DNA of 64,000 nt from the NCBI RefSeq assembly GCF_000426725.1, contig NZ_AUFX01000006.1, positions 310,001-374,000 of the forward strand, read 5' to 3'. The notes beneath the pieces are model-generated. The model did not search any database and was not told where the DNA came from. It saw only the letters and a program-made list of their open reading frames with translations. Within the stretch, counting starts at the first letter, position 1; each line of letters opens with the position of its first letter. Origin of the DNA: Sporocytophaga myxococcoides DSM 11118 (lineage in GTDB: Bacteria; Bacteroidota; Bacteroidia; Cytophagales; Cytophagaceae). Of this stretch, positions 36,847 to 46,409 are shown piece after piece. The position numbers and the translations under genes were made by a program.

Positions 36847-38145
36847 TTAAGAATTTCCCTCTGATTTTTCAGATCCGGCAACAACGACAGCAGCCATGGC
36901 ATCACCTGCAACATTCACTACTGTGCGACACATATCCAGGATTCTATCCGGGGCAAGTATCAAGGCAATCCCCTCGACAGGTATATCTGTACTCTTTAGA
37001 ACTGCAATCAAGGTAATCATTCCCGCTCCGGGAATTCCTGCTGCTCCCACTGCTGCTAATGTAGCTGTAAAGACTATTGTAATTTGCTGAAAAAAAGTAA
37101 GATCCAGACCAAATGCCTGAGCTATAAATACGGCTGCAATACTTTGATAAAGAGCGGTACCATCCATATTTACAGTTGTTCCAAATGGTAAAACAAAACC
37201 TGTAATTTCTGCAGGCACTTTCAGGTGATGCTCCACCCTTTCCATTGTTACAGGAAGTGTTGCATTGCTTGAACTTGATGTAAACGCAAGCAAAAATGCT
37301 GGCCGCATCCCTTTGAAAAACTGACCGTATTTAACCCTGGAAAAAAAGGTAAATATGGCAGGATAAAGTATAAACAGAATAACAGCCAAACCTAGCAATA
37401 CTGAAATAGCATACCAAAGAAGAGAATATAAAAGCTGAACCATCTGACTTCCGTTTTTTGCCAGTTCAACAAGGACAGAAGCCATTAAGGCAAATACACC
37501 TAAAGGAGCTACAGCCATGATCATCATAACCATTTTTAAAAGGGCTTCATTTACAGCTTCTAGAAAGCCAACTACTGTAGCAGATTTTTCAGAGGATATT
37601 CGAGTAAGGGCTATTCCAAAAAGCAACCCGAAAAAAACCACCTGCAGCATGCGAGCATTGTCTGATGCCGCACCGAAGAAGTTGGAAGGGACCATTTCTA
37701 CTAATGGAGTAAGAGGACTTTCCTCAACTTGTGCATATGCAGAAATACTTTTCGCAGTTGCATCCTGGTATTTAGCAATCATCTGATTTCTGGTTTCTTC
37801 GGAAATTACTTTTCCAGGCTTGATAAAACCGGCAAGAGTCACTCCAAGAAACGTAGCGCAAATTGCTGTACAAAAAAATAAAAGGATCGTTTTACCTCCG
37901 ATCCTTCCGACTTTAGCAAAGTCTTTTAAGTTTGCAATTCCTGAAATCAAAGATGTGAGAATTAAAGGAATTGCAACCATTTGAAGCAGCCTAAGGAAAA
38001 TTGTTCCGAATGGCTTAATGTAATCTATTGTAAACTTTGTTCCATCTGGAAATTTAGGTGCATAAATTCCCCAAAGGATTCCAGCGATCATTCCAAGAAG
38101 GATCTGAAGATAAAGAGGAAAGCTTTTCTTCTTCCTTACTTCCAT
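36847..38145 (-). CDS. Dicarboxylate/amino acid:cation symporter (DAACS, GltP-like)
   Basis: The 432-residue membrane transporter of the glutamate/aspartate family uses Na+ or H+ to import acidic amino acids or dicarboxylates. Family hallmarks are the serine-rich hairpin FTSSSSNATLPVTM, the cation-site motif TTVNMDGTA, and GIPGAGMITL. Eight or more membrane segments are visible. Its ATG overlaps the aroC stop by one base (TAATG), indicating translational coupling, and it is the last gene of batD-aroC-symporter. I see no strong terminator behind it. Confidence 0.92.
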   Translation of the reverse strand: MEVRKKKSFPLYLQILLGMIAGILWGIYAPKFPDGTKFTIDYIKPFGTIFLRLLQMVAIPLILTSLISGIANLKDFAKVGRIGGKTILLFFCTAICATFLGVTLAGFIKPGKVISEETRNQMIAKYQDATAKSISAYAQVEESPLTPLVEMVPSNFFGAASDNARMLQVVFFGLLFGIALTRISSEKSATVVGFLEAVNEALLKMVMMIMAVAPLGVFALMASVLVELAKNGSQMVQLLYSLLWYAISVLLGLAVILFILYPAIFTFFSRVKYGQFFKGMRPAFLLAFTSSSSNATLPVTMERVEHHLKVPAEITGFVLPFGTTVNMDGTALYQSIAAVFIAQAFGLDLTFFQQITIVFTATLAAVGAAGIPGAGMITLIAVLKSTDIPVEGIALILAPDRILDMCRTVVNVAGDAMAAVVVAGSEKSEGNS

Positions 38146-39221
38146 TATAGTTTTATTACTTTATTTCTTAAAAGTAAATCTGCAAGCACTAGTGCTGCCA
38201 TAGCTTCCACAATAGGCACGGCTCTTGGCACCACACATGGATCATGTCTACCTTTACCAGAGACAGTCACAGGATCACCTTCCTGATTAATACTTTCCTG
38301 GTCTTTCATCAAAGTAGCAACTGGCTTGAATGCTACCCTGAAATAAATATCTTCTCCGTTAGAAATTCCTCCTTGAATACCACCCGAATGATTAGTCTTT
38401 GTCCTCACTCTGTCTCCTTCAAGATAGAAAGCATCATTATGCTGAGAACCCAACATTTTCACGCCTTCAAAACCACTGCCATATTCAAATCCTTTTACAG
38501 CATTGATACCAAGCATAGCTTTTCCAAGCTCTGCATGTAATTTATCAAAAACCGGTTCGCCAAGACCTACAGGAGTTCCCTGCACAACGCATGACACGAC
38601 ACCACCAATTGTATCGCAGTCTTTTCTTACGTTATCGATAAGAGTGATCATCTCTTCTGCCATTGCAGGATCCGGGCAACGTACTATGTTATTTTCAGTT
38701 TCCTCAAGATTCAGTTCTTTATAACTCTTTTGAAGAGTAAGACCACCTACCTGAGAGACATAAGCATTGATTTTAATACCATACTTAGCAAGGAATAATT
38801 TAGCGATTGCGCCAGCAGCAACTCTTGCAAGAGTTTCTCTTGCTGAACTTCTGCCACCACCTCTGTAATCACGAACGCCATACTTTTCCTGATAAGTAAA
38901 ATCAGCATGAGAAGGTCTGTATCTGTCTGCAATATGCGAGTAGTCCTTACTTCTTGCATCGGCATTCCAGACAAGCATAGCAATAGGCGTTCCGGTAGAT
39001 TTTCCTTCAAATATTCCCGAAACGATTTCTATCTTATCTTCTTCTTTTCTTTGTGTTGTAATTTTTGATTGTCCAGGCTTTCTTCTGTCCAGTTCATTTT
39101 GAATGAATTCAAGATCCAGATCAAGACCTGCAGGACACCCGTCAAGCACTACCCCAACAGCACGGCCATGAGACTCACCGAATGTACTGATTTTAAATAA
39201 TTTTCCGTAACTATTACTCAT
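38145..39221 (-). CDS. aroC: Chorismate synthase
   Basis: AroC makes chorismate from EPSP, the last shikimate step, using reduced FMN. The 358-residue protein shows all three signatures: [19 protein letters not shown] (14-32), [18 protein letters not shown] and [16 protein letters not shown]. Length is normal. Its start overlaps the batD stop by 4 bases (ATGA), and its stop overlaps the transporter start by one base. Other aro genes are not in the window. Confidence 0.97.
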   Translation of the reverse strand: MSNSYGKLFKISTFGESHGRAVGVVLDGCPAGLDLDLEFIQNELDRRKPGQSKITTQRKEEDKIEIVSGIFEGKSTGTPIAMLVWNADARSKDYSHIADRYRPSHADFTYQEKYGVRDYRGGGRSSARETLARVAAGAIAKLFLAKYGIKINAYVSQVGGLTLQKSYKELNLEETENNIVRCPDPAMAEEMITLIDNVRKDCDTIGGVVSCVVQGTPVGLGEPVFDKLHAELGKAMLGINAVKGFEYGSGFEGVKMLGSQHNDAFYLEGDRVRTKTNHSGGIQGGISNGEDIYFRVAFKPVATLMKDQESINQEGDPVTVSGKGRHDPCVVPRAVPIVEAMAALVLADLLLRNKVIKL

Positions 39222-40600
39222 CGTTTGATAATTAAAATAATGGTGGTTACCAGCATAAAAAGGATGATGATATTGGTTAAAATCTTTGTAAGATCATCCC
39301 TTTCTCCTTGTCTGAGCTTGTTGCTTGACTTGTCGATGAGCTGGTAAAACCCTTCTTCGTGACTTGAAATATACTCACTTTTTCTTTCTCCTTTTACATA
39401 AATCGTAAATTTTGGAGTCAGTGTATCATATGTTTTGCTCGATGTATTGAAATATATTAGAGAGAAACAATCTGCTAATTTATAATTTCCTGAATTTTTA
39501 GGGAGAAATTCATAGTTGAAAACTTTAGTAAACTGAACGCCCCCACCCTTTTCTTCCTTTTTAACTTCTTCCTTTTCGGGATAAATTTCATAATCAGGAG
39601 ATTCTTTAACATTCATTTCAGCTATTGATGGATTAAACATGCCTGTAAGCTTCAATGAAACTTTCAGTGGCTCATTCACTTCCAGGACTTTTTTCCAAAT
39701 ATTTGTCTGCAATTCAGCTATACCTACAGCAACGGAATCCTGCAAGGGATGATCCGGAAGTGGAGAAACGTGAACCGCAATTTCACCTGACTTGAATGTT
39801 TTAAATTCATCTTTTCTATCAATGCTATTTTTCGTCCTTAAAGTCTCATAAGTCAAAACCTTAAAAGTAGTCGATGGAATTGTAATTGTCCCAGCGCCTA
39901 GAGGAAACAAACACACCTTGTATAAGCGAAATCTGTTGTAAATTTTATTGTGTAATTTAACACTATCCTTTTTAAGTTCACCTGGAGATGTGATTTCCTC
40001 AATCCAACAGTCAGCGGGCTTAAGGTCTTGAATGATAGCTGTTACTTGTTTGTTAAGATCGACGAAATTATATTCGGAAGGATTATCTTTTGCTACCAAA
40101 AAACTGGCTGAAAGTACAAAACCTTCATTGACAAAAACTGATTTTTCACTGCTTTCTACCAGAAACATTGCATCCAATTCAGAAGGTGAGAATTCTTCCT
40201 TTTTACCAGCTTTATCCTCAGTTTTTTGTTCAGGAGATTTTTTCCCGGGTTCTACTGTAATTTTAGTACCATTAAATCGATACGTTTGACCATTTACTGA
40301 AATTGTAAAAGTAGGAAGTGTAAAAACTCCAGGTTTAGAAGGCAGATACTCCTGTTCTGCGATAAAAATATCTTCTTTTCTCTCCTTGTTAAAAGTTGTT
40401 CTCTTTTTAGAAAAATCCTCGATTTCCGGAAAAGGGCTGATCTCCTTTACTTTTTTAGTAGGAACTGTAAGGGTAATTGTAAAAATTTCCCCTTCACGTA
40501 TGGAACGGTCGGAAAATTTAATTTTCAAATCCTGGGCTGAAAGATTACATGTCAGAAAAACAAGACTGCAGCAAATACATAAAAGTAATTTTTCAACCAT
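39218..40600 (-). CDS. batD: BatD-family membrane-anchored protein
   Basis: The 460-residue protein has a signal peptide (about 1-23, ending LSAQ), tandem Ig-like beta domains, and one C-terminal membrane helix (about 440-458, [15 protein letters not shown]). The opening strand pattern [17 protein letters not shown] and [20 protein letters not shown] match BatD proteins of the Bacteroides aerotolerance operon. The usual partners batA/batB are absent here, and a moxR gene is 19 kb away. It is first in an operon with aroC. Confidence 0.85.
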   Translation of the reverse strand: MVEKLLLCICCSLVFLTCNLSAQDLKIKFSDRSIREGEIFTITLTVPTKKVKEISPFPEIEDFSKKRTTFNKERKEDIFIAEQEYLPSKPGVFTLPTFTISVNGQTYRFNGTKITVEPGKKSPEQKTEDKAGKKEEFSPSELDAMFLVESSEKSVFVNEGFVLSASFLVAKDNPSEYNFVDLNKQVTAIIQDLKPADCWIEEITSPGELKKDSVKLHNKIYNRFRLYKVCLFPLGAGTITIPSTTFKVLTYETLRTKNSIDRKDEFKTFKSGEIAVHVSPLPDHPLQDSVAVGIAELQTNIWKKVLEVNEPLKVSLKLTGMFNPSIAEMNVKESPDYEIYPEKEEVKKEEKGGGVQFTKVFNYEFLPKNSGNYKLADCFSLIYFNTSSKTYDTLTPKFTIYVKGERKSEYISSHEEGFYQLIDKSSNKLRQGERDDLTKILTNIIILFMLVTTIILIIKR

Positions 40601-40643
40601 TTTTAAAACACATTTCAGATGATTTTCCTTCCCACCACATTTC

Positions 40644-40651
40644 CAAATTTA
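40644..40651 (-). promoter_or_regulatory. Candidate -7 element for batD-aroC
   Basis: TAAATTTG on the minus strand lies 44 bases before the batD ATG in a 212-bp divergent gap. No TTTG was found at the -33 distance, so support is partial. Confidence 0.35.
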
Positions 40652-40738
40652 TAACTCTAAGGGATAAAATTAGAGAAATGTGAAAAAACTTAAAACATTT
40701 TACAACATTAAGGCGTTAATATGGTTAGTAAAGTAAGT

Positions 40739-40758
40739 CAAATCTAATGTAAGATTTG
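40739..40758. promoter_or_regulatory. Operator-like palindrome before the 58-aa gene
   Basis: CAAATCT and AGATTTG form a 7-bp inverted repeat with a 6-base spacer in the batD/58-aa gene divergent gap. It could be a dimeric regulator site. It has no T tract and is unlikely to be a terminator. Confidence 0.35.
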
Positions 40759-40812
40759 GTTTCAAATTAATAACCTTAAAAAAACCTAACAACCAAAAAC
40801 TATTTAAATCAA

Positions 40813-40989
40813 ATGCTTGAATACGTAAAATTAATTCTTGAGAAAGTAAGTTTTGATCAACAACTTTTTGAGAAAGAATTAAAAAAAAGTATCAGAGATT
40901 TAATTGAAGAAGAGTTAATTGATCTGAAAAAGTGGTGCTACGAAAATTTTTCCAAAGAGCACGAAATTCTTAACAGATGCTTTGTTTAA
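40813..40989 (+). CDS. Small 58-residue helical protein, probably conserved
   Basis: The ATG at 40813 opens 58 codons encoding an amphipathic, mostly helical protein: MLEYVKLILEKVSFD, then FEKELKKSIRDLIEEELIDLKKW, ending EILNRCFV. Charged and hydrophobic residues alternate in a heptad-like way, and the frame is followed at once by a strong hairpin, both signs of a real gene. It has no signal peptide. I recall similar short proteins in Cytophagales but cannot name a family. It stands alone between batD and queG. Confidence 0.7.
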   Translation: MLEYVKLILEKVSFDQQLFEKELKKSIRDLIEEELIDLKKWCYENFSKEHEILNRCFV

Positions 40990-40998
40990 CCTATTTAA

Positions 40999-41037
40999 AG
41001 CCTGATTTTCAATAATGTTATTATTGGGAATCAGGCT
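40999..41037. terminator. Shared hairpin between the 58-aa gene and queG
   Basis: AGCCTGATT-T-TCAATAA pairs with TTATTG-G-GAATCAGGCT over a short loop, a stem of about 16 bp. The plus-strand tail is AAAAATTTTAT. The hairpin overlaps the last codons and stop of queG, so one structure probably ends both convergent transcripts. Confidence 0.7.
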
Positions 41038-41945
41038 AAAAATTTTATATTCCTCTGCAGCCCCTCAAATTTTGTTCGCTTTATAGCTGTTTTTTTAAAT
41101 ACCTCATCAAATAACTCTGACGTCAACTCCGTCCATTCTTTAAGGTTTTTAAATTCTTCACTAGGTAAAAACTGAGGTTCGTTATGCGCTTTGGAGAATC
41201 GATTCCAGGGACACACATCCTGACAGACATCGCAGCCGAATATCCAGTTATCCATCTTCCCTTTAAAATCTGAAGGAATATTATTTTTCAGCTCTATTGT
41301 GAGATAGGAAATACATTTACTTCCATCCACTACATATGCTTGAGAAATAGCATCTGTCGGGCATGCATCGATGCATTTAGTGCAAGTACCGCAGTAATCT
41401 TTCATCGGACCGTCATACTCCAGATCCAGGTCTGTAATGAGTTCTGCAATAAAAAAGAAACTTCCCGCTTTAGGATTGATGAGGTTACTATTCTTCCCTC
41501 TCCAGCCTAAACCACCCTTCTCAGCCCAGGCTTTGTCCATTACGGGAGCTGAATCTACGAATGCCCTGCCACTAAAGTCTCCGATTTCCTGCTTCATATA
41601 TAACATTAATTCTTTGAGCTTATCCTTTATAACAGTGTGATAATCTTTCCCATAGGCATACTTGGAAATCTTTAACGGATGATTAACGGGCTCTTCGGGA
41701 AAATAATTCAGAAGGAAAGAGATCACAGACTTCGAGCCTTCCACAAGCTTGCGGGGATCCAGTCGCTTATCGAAGTGGTTTTCCATCCACTTCATTTCAC
41801 CATGATTATTATTCTTCAACCAGTTTTCAAGTCTTGGAGCTTCTTCTTCCAAAAAATCTGCTCTGGATATGCCGCAGTAATCAAAGCCCAGTTCTTTTGC
41901 TTTATTCTTAATCAGCTGGGTGTGTTTGGATTTTGACAAAAACAT
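41031..41945 (-). CDS. queG: Epoxyqueuosine reductase
   Basis: QueG reduces epoxyqueuosine to queuosine in the tRNA wobble position, using cobalamin and two 4Fe-4S clusters. The 304-residue protein has ferredoxin-like motifs [16 protein letters not shown] and [11 protein letters not shown], and the core stretch [19 protein letters not shown]. It is shorter than E. coli QueG, lacking the C-terminal HEAT-like repeats, as in many Bacteroidota. It follows ruvB by 8 bases. No other que gene is in the window. Confidence 0.93.
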   Translation of the reverse strand: MFLSKSKHTQLIKNKAKELGFDYCGISRADFLEEEAPRLENWLKNNNHGEMKWMENHFDKRLDPRKLVEGSKSVISFLLNYFPEEPVNHPLKISKYAYGKDYHTVIKDKLKELMLYMKQEIGDFSGRAFVDSAPVMDKAWAEKGGLGWRGKNSNLINPKAGSFFFIAELITDLDLEYDGPMKDYCGTCTKCIDACPTDAISQAYVVDGSKCISYLTIELKNNIPSDFKGKMDNWIFGCDVCQDVCPWNRFSKAHNEPQFLPSEEFKNLKEWTELTSELFDEVFKKTAIKRTKFEGLQRNIKFLA

Positions 41946-41953
41946 AAAGCTTA

Positions 41954-42988
41954 CTAATCCAGATCAAACAGTGTTCCTGTGCGGTTGTTTGGTTTTATTT
42001 TCAAGTGTTTATAAGCTAACTCTGTAGCTTCACGACCTCTGGAAGTCCTTTTAATATATCCTTCCTGAATCAGGAAAGGTTCGTACACTTCCTCTATGGT
42101 TTCTGCCTCTTCCCCTACCGCTGTAGCAATAGTGGATATACCAACAGGACCGCCCTTGAATTTTTCTATGATGGTCATTAAAATTCTGTTGTCCATTTCA
42201 TCCAGACCATTCTGATCTACATTCAAAGCTGTCAGAGCCATTCTTGCTATTTCAATAGTGACCCTTCCCTTTCCTTTTATCTGTGCAAAATCACGTGTTC
42301 TTCTTAGTAAATTATTAGAAATACGAGGTGTTCCACGGCTTCTTCTTGCAATTTCATAAGCTGCTACCTCATCTATGGGTGTATTAATAATTCCTGCAGA
42401 ACGCTCAACAATGCTTGTAAGTAATTTTGCATCATAGTACTCAAGACGTGCATTGATACCAAATCTTGCTCTGAGCGGTGAAGTAAGAAGACCTGCTCTC
42501 GTAGTTGCTCCAATGAGCGTAAAAGGATTTAATCCAATCTGGACTGTACGAGCATTCGGCCCGGAATCAAGCATTATATCTATTCTGTAATCCTCCATGG
42601 CTGAATAGAGATATTCTTCCACTACAGGATTCAGACGATGTATTTCATCTATAAACAGAACATCATTGGCTTCCAGATTAGTTAAAAGTCCGGCGAGGTC
42701 ACCTGGTTTTTCAAGGACAGGTCCGGAAGTGATTTTAATTCCGGAGCCTAATTCATTTGCTATAATATTTGAAAGCGTGGTTTTCCCCAAGCCCGGAGGG
42801 CCATGAAGCAATACGTGATCCAAGGCCTCTTCTCTTTGCTTTGCAGCTTCAACAAATATTCGAAGATTTTCAACAATTTTATCCTGCCCGGTAAAATCCT
42901 CAAAGCTTAGCGGACGCAAGGCTTTTTCGAATTCCCTTTCCCCAGAATTAAAATTCTGGTTATCACCTTTTAAATAGTCTTCGCGCAT
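41954..42988 (-). CDS. ruvB: Holliday junction branch migration helicase RuvB
   Basis: RuvB is the hexameric AAA+ motor that drives branch migration with RuvA. The 344-residue protein opens with a RuvB N-terminus ([18 protein letters not shown]), then Walker [11 protein letters not shown], Walker [11 protein letters not shown], the sensor region [19 protein letters not shown] (arginine finger), and a C-terminal winged helix ending [16 protein letters not shown]. ruvA and ruvC are not adjacent. It leads the ruvB-queG pair. Confidence 0.97.
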   Translation of the reverse strand: MREDYLKGDNQNFNSGEREFEKALRPLSFEDFTGQDKIVENLRIFVEAAKQREEALDHVLLHGPPGLGKTTLSNIIANELGSGIKITSGPVLEKPGDLAGLLTNLEANDVLFIDEIHRLNPVVEEYLYSAMEDYRIDIMLDSGPNARTVQIGLNPFTLIGATTRAGLLTSPLRARFGINARLEYYDAKLLTSIVERSAGIINTPIDEVAAYEIARRSRGTPRISNNLLRRTRDFAQIKGKGRVTIEIARMALTALNVDQNGLDEMDNRILMTIIEKFKGGPVGISTIATAVGEEAETIEEVYEPFLIQEGYIKRTSRGREATELAYKHLKIKPNNRTGTLFDLD

Positions 42989-43207
42989 TTCAAATAGAAT
43001 ACTTTAACACAATTTTCTTCTAATTTACGATATTTTAACTGACCAGCACCAGACGCAAAATGAATTTTGCGAATATTTTTAGCAAAACCTGAAACATTGA
43101 TTATCAATAACCTTTACATGTACTAAAATATAATACATTGATATAAAGCAGGTGTCATTATTTTCCAGCCAGATAAAAAAGCTAGGGCTCACTACTGAAT
43201 TTTAATG

Positions 43208-43215
43208 TAGATTTG
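43208..43215 (+). promoter_or_regulatory. Possible -7 element for the methyltransferase gene
   Basis: TAGATTTG matches TAnnTTTG and ends 13 bases before the ATG at 43229, predicting a leader under 10 nt. No -33 TTTG is seen. The rest of the 42989-43228 gap is AT-rich and shows nothing else clear. Confidence 0.35.
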
Positions 43216-43228
43216 CAGATTCAATTTT

Positions 43229-43969
43229 ATGACACTAGCAAAAAAAGAGTGGTTTAGTGAATGGTTTAACTCTCCTTACTACCATATTTTATATAAACAC
43301 AGAGATTTCGAGGAAGCGGAAAACTTTATAGATAATCTTCAGGAAACACTCAAGTTTGTTGAAGGCCAAACAGCCCTGGATCTTGGTTGCGGAAGAGGAA
43401 GACATGCCTTTTATATGCATAAAAAAGGGCTGAATGTTACCGGGATTGATTTATCAGAAGAAAACATTGCTTTTGCATCAAAATCGGAAGATGAAACATT
43501 GCATTTCTTTGTACATGATATGCGCAATGTATTTGCTGAAAATCAATTTGACTATATCTTCAATTTATTTACCAGCTTTGGATATTTTGATGAGGAGAAG
43601 GATAATATTCAGGCAATAAAAGCTGCGTCAACTGCGCTTCGCAAAAAGGGGCGAATGGTGCTAGATTTTTTCAACACCGAAAAAGTAATCCGCAATCTTC
43701 AGCAAAAAAACGAAGATACCATTGATGGTATTAACTTCGAGATTAGCAGAATGGTAGAGGAGGGCTGGATTATAAAAGACATAAAAATACAAGATGGCTC
43801 TTCAGAATTACATTTTCAGGAAAGAGTAAAGGGTGTAAAGCGAGAAGAATTCGAAAACTATTTTAAATTTGCGGGCCTCAAAGTCCTGAATTTATATGGA
43901 AACTACCAACTTCAGCCTTTTGAGTCAGAAAGTGACCGGATGATCTTTTTTCTGGAGAAAGAAAATTAA
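43229..43969 (+). CDS. Class I SAM-dependent methyltransferase
   Basis: The 246-residue Rossmann-fold protein has the SAM-binding motif I ALDLGCGRGRHAFYM, the acidic end of strand two GIDLSEENIAFA, and a motif IV-like DYIFNLFTSFGYF. The substrate cannot be read from the sequence; such single-domain enzymes modify small molecules, lipids or proteins. It is followed after 9 bases by the ZIP transporter and shares its terminator. Confidence 0.88.
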   Translation: MTLAKKEWFSEWFNSPYYHILYKHRDFEEAENFIDNLQETLKFVEGQTALDLGCGRGRHAFYMHKKGLNVTGIDLSEENIAFASKSEDETLHFFVHDMRNVFAENQFDYIFNLFTSFGYFDEEKDNIQAIKAASTALRKKGRMVLDFFNTEKVIRNLQQKNEDTIDGINFEISRMVEEGWIIKDIKIQDGSSELHFQERVKGVKREEFENYFKFAGLKVLNLYGNYQLQPFESESDRMIFFLEKEN

Positions 43970-43978
43970 AATTAAAGA

Positions 43979-44713
43979 ATGGTAACATCACTCCTGCTCT
44001 TATTTAGTTCGGCTTTGCTGGCAGGCTTAGCTGTGTTTTTCATTCCAAATCTTAATATCCAAAGATTCAAAGTTGTACTGTCTTTTAGTGGTGCTTACTT
44101 ATTCAGTATAACTGTGATGCATATACTTCCGGAACTCTTTCTGGAATCAGGTGATATACGATTTGCGGGGATAGCGGTACTTACAGGATTCTTTTTTCAA
44201 ATGGTACTTGAATACTTCTCTTCCGGAGTAGAGCATGGACATATTCACATACATGAACATGAGCATTCTCAAATTCCATATTCGCTTTTAATCTCGATAT
44301 GTATCCATGCCTTTCTGGAAGGTACGCTTGTTGCTCATCCTTCACACAGCCATAGTCATGGAGAATCACATACCTTGTTGTACGGACTGATATTGCATAA
44401 AATCCCGGAGGCATTTGCACTCATGTCTGTGCTTGTATTCTCTATGAGGAGCAGGGTTGTTGCAATATTATTATTAGTTCTTTTTGCGCTGGCCTCTCCA
44501 ATGGGCTTATTGCTTAGTCATTGGGCCTTTGATCGTGAATTCTTCGCGCTGAACTGGTTTATCTTCTTATTTGGAGTAATTGCTGGAAACTTCCTTTATA
44601 TTTCCACTACAATCTTTTTTGAGACGAGTCCTAACCACAAATTCAAGGCGAACAGGCTTATTGTATCTATGCTTGGAGCGGTATCAGCAATCATTGCAGA
44701 ATACCTTTTGTAA
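43979..44713 (+). CDS. ZIP-family divalent metal transporter
   Basis: The 244-residue membrane protein has about seven or eight hydrophobic segments. ZIP hallmarks are HAFLEGTLVAH and HKIPEAFAL, which form the intramembrane metal site. Two histidine-rich loops, HGHIHIHEHEHSQ and HPSHSHSHGESH, lie between helices, with over a dozen His in about 60 residues. They should bind Zn or another divalent metal during uptake or sensing. The gene follows the methyltransferase and ends at a long-armed terminator. Confidence 0.92.
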   Translation: MVTSLLLLFSSALLAGLAVFFIPNLNIQRFKVVLSFSGAYLFSITVMHILPELFLESGDIRFAGIAVLTGFFFQMVLEYFSSGVEHGHIHIHEHEHSQIPYSLLISICIHAFLEGTLVAHPSHSHSHGESHTLLYGLILHKIPEAFALMSVLVFSMRSRVVAILLLVLFALASPMGLLLSHWAFDREFFALNWFIFLFGVIAGNFLYISTTIFFETSPNHKFKANRLIVSMLGAVSAIIAEYLL

Positions 44714-44720
44714 GCCAGAG

Positions 44721-44798
44721 ATGAGCAACAGCAAGAGGACTTAACTATATATTAAAACTATGAATTCTTGCTCTTGCTCAAACTGTTGCTCATTTTTT
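44721..44798 (+). terminator. Long-armed terminator after the ZIP gene
   Basis: ATGAGCAACAG (44721-44731) pairs perfectly with CTGTTGCTCAT (44783-44793). An inner CAAGAG/CTCTTG pair shortens the large loop, and TTTTTT follows. Its T tract overlaps the stop of the convergent gene. Confidence 0.75.
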
Positions 44799-45267
44799 AC
44801 TGAATATCAATTTCCAGGTTTCCGCTCATCAGATCTTCATCTTTTCCATTTACACTAGCGGGCAATTCTTTAGCCAGCTCATCATCCAATTCCTGATCAG
44901 AGGGTTTTGCACTTGTCATTTGTTGTTCTTCTGAAGTAAAAGAAGCATCCATTGGTGCTTTGGCCTTGTTTTCTGCTATTACTTCATTGGCGAGAACACG
45001 CGCTCTGGAAGAGTGATACAACGACTTCTCCAATTGACCTTCATTGTAGTATTTCTTAGCCAGTCGCTCATGAGATACTGACTTATTCAGCTTACCATTA
45101 AACAATTTGGTCTTTTTCACCACCATATGTGCAAAGCCAATGGTGCGATTAGTCTTTAACAGAAAGTTTTTAACTTTCACTTTATCAGCAGTAGGATTTG
45201 CAAGCACTGAAGCCAGTGTGAACAATGATAAAATTAGGCTAAGATATAGTTGTCTGAATCGGATCAT
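44797..45267 (-). CDS. Secreted hypothetical protein
   Basis: The 156-residue product has a signal peptide (MIRFRQLYLSLILSLFTLASVLA, cleavage near LANPT). The body has helices rich in K, A and R with KKYYNEGQLEKSLYHSSRARVLA, resembling a tetratricopeptide-like helix pair. The acidic C-terminus (DQELDDELAKELP, NGKDEDLMSGNLEIDIQ) lacks homology I can name. It appears monocistronic. Confidence 0.7.
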   Translation of the reverse strand: MIRFRQLYLSLILSLFTLASVLANPTADKVKVKNFLLKTNRTIGFAHMVVKKTKLFNGKLNKSVSHERLAKKYYNEGQLEKSLYHSSRARVLANEVIAENKAKAPMDASFTSEEQQMTSAKPSDQELDDELAKELPASVNGKDEDLMSGNLEIDIQ

Positions 45268-45705
45268 GTGGTTTTTATTTTGTTTGGGAGATTAATACGA
45301 AAAAATAATTGAGTAGATACAAAAGTTTTCCTGAATGAAATTAAATATAACCAACTGACAATAAGACCAATACATCAGAAGTAAAAGTTTTTTTTATTTT
45401 GAAACCTATTCAGCTTCACTTCCAAGATCCTGAAGATCTGTCAAGTATCTTTAAAATATGAGTCTTCAAAAAGATTAGGCCCTAAATATCAACTATTTCC
45501 AGACCTCTCAATGAGTGGAACTCTCCACAGCAAAAACCGGTTTAAGTACTATATGCAATTCCACAAATTTTTCATAGAGCTATTAGACCACTAAAGTCCC
45601 AGATAAGACGGGACCAGGAAATTGCATTTTCCACCTTTACAAAACTCCCGAACATTAATTTCAATGATAATAAAATCAATTATGAGCTTGTCTCAAGGTG
45701 ATTCT
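45268..45705. other. Long intergenic region before the SMR gene
   Basis: About 440 bp contain no credible gene. Short stem-forming motifs occur, for example GTCCC...GGGAC and GAGTGGA...TCCAC, in AT-rich DNA. It could be decayed accessory sequence. I see no riboswitch fold, and specifically no paired ACGR-loop hairpins of the guanidine-II type often found before SMR genes. Confidence 0.4.
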
Positions 45706-45771
45706 ATTGCCTGATGAGTAAGTGAAACTTGATTCAATTTCTATTCTCCTTTCACTTATTCATCAGACAAT
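45706..45771. repeat. 22-bp inverted repeat upstream of the SMR gene
   Basis: ATTGCCTGATGAGTAAGTGA.. (45706-45727) is almost exactly reversed at 45750-45771, with two mismatches in 22 positions and a 22-base loop. It lies 43 bases before the SMR ATG and lacks a T tract. It may be an operator, an mRNA structure or a remnant of mobile DNA. Confidence 0.65.
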
Positions 45772-45814
45772 AACTAACTATTGAGGCTGCTTCCACCTCT
45801 AAATATATATTGTT

Positions 45815-46144
45815 ATGAACTGGATATATCTTTCTCTCGCAATCGTGACAGAAGTTGTAGGCACAGTGATGATCCGATTTTCGAATAGTTTTTCGAAGAT
45901 CATACCTACTATTTTAATGATAGCTTTTTATATCGTAAGTTATTATTTCTTTAACCTGTCCATTAAAAAAATTGAGCTTGGTACTGCTTATGCTGTATGG
46001 TCAGGCGTTGGCACTGCATTACTTACAGCAGTTGGGATGCTTGTTTTTAATGAAAGTATTTCTCTAAGCAGAGTTATAGCCATCACTCTTATTCTTATTG
46101 GAGTACTAATACTCAACTTATCAGGATCATCTTCACAGGCATAA
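45815..46144 (+). CDS. SMR-family small multidrug/guanidinium exporter
   Basis: The 109-residue protein has four membrane helices and the SMR signature: the essential glutamate E13 in IVTEVVGT (E14 of EmrE), then YAVWSGVGTALLTAVG and a final helix ALTLILIGVL-like. It should export cationic compounds or guanidinium in exchange for protons. Paired SMR genes are common, but only one is present. It lies behind a large inverted repeat and ahead of a strong terminator. Confidence 0.93.
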   Translation: MNWIYLSLAIVTEVVGTVMIRFSNSFSKIIPTILMIAFYIVSYYFFNLSIKKIELGTAYAVWSGVGTALLTAVGMLVFNESISLSRVIAITLILIGVLILNLSGSSSQA

Positions 46145-46165
46145 AAAATGATGGCATATAAATAA

Positions 46166-46204
46166 AGAGAGGTTGTTCAAAAGATGCAGCCTCTCTTTTT
46201 TTAT
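46166..46204 (+). terminator. Intrinsic terminator after the SMR gene
   Basis: AGAGAGGTTG pairs with CAGCCTCTCT (one G-T pair) across 11 bases, followed by seven T residues. It is the first element of a repeat-rich spacer. Confidence 0.88.
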
Positions 46205-46210
46205 TTCCGG

Positions 46211-46230
46211 TGGTGTCGGGTCTTTCGACC
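46211..46230 (+). repeat. Palindromic repeat copy 1 (TGTCGGGTC-TTTC-GACC type)
   Basis: TGGTGTCGGGTCTTTCGACC is the first of four related copies in 700 bp (46211, 46580, 46825 and 46870). It pairs in opposite orientation with the copy at 46580-46600, so the two bracket about 350 bp of hairpin-rich DNA. Confidence 0.6.
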
Positions 46231-46409
46231 ATAGCTATCAATTTAACAGATTTGATTGATGCCATAACCTAAAGCGATGGCAGAATTATTAAGTTCATGC
46301 CTTTGCTTGAGCCTGAATCAACTGGCATTTTTTAAATTTTATGTATTGAGTTCAAATAACATGGTTTAGTTATTTTTCAGTTTATTAAGAATTTTTTGAG
46401 GAAAGTGCA

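Noticed and set aside
41954-42988. A ruvABC operon
   Set aside because: Only ruvB is present; the neighbours are queG and a divergent methyltransferase.
45268-45814. Guanidine (ykkC/mini-ykkC) riboswitch before the SMR gene
   Set aside because: No paired hairpins with ACGR loops or ykkC conserved core could be seen; only a large inverted repeat is present.
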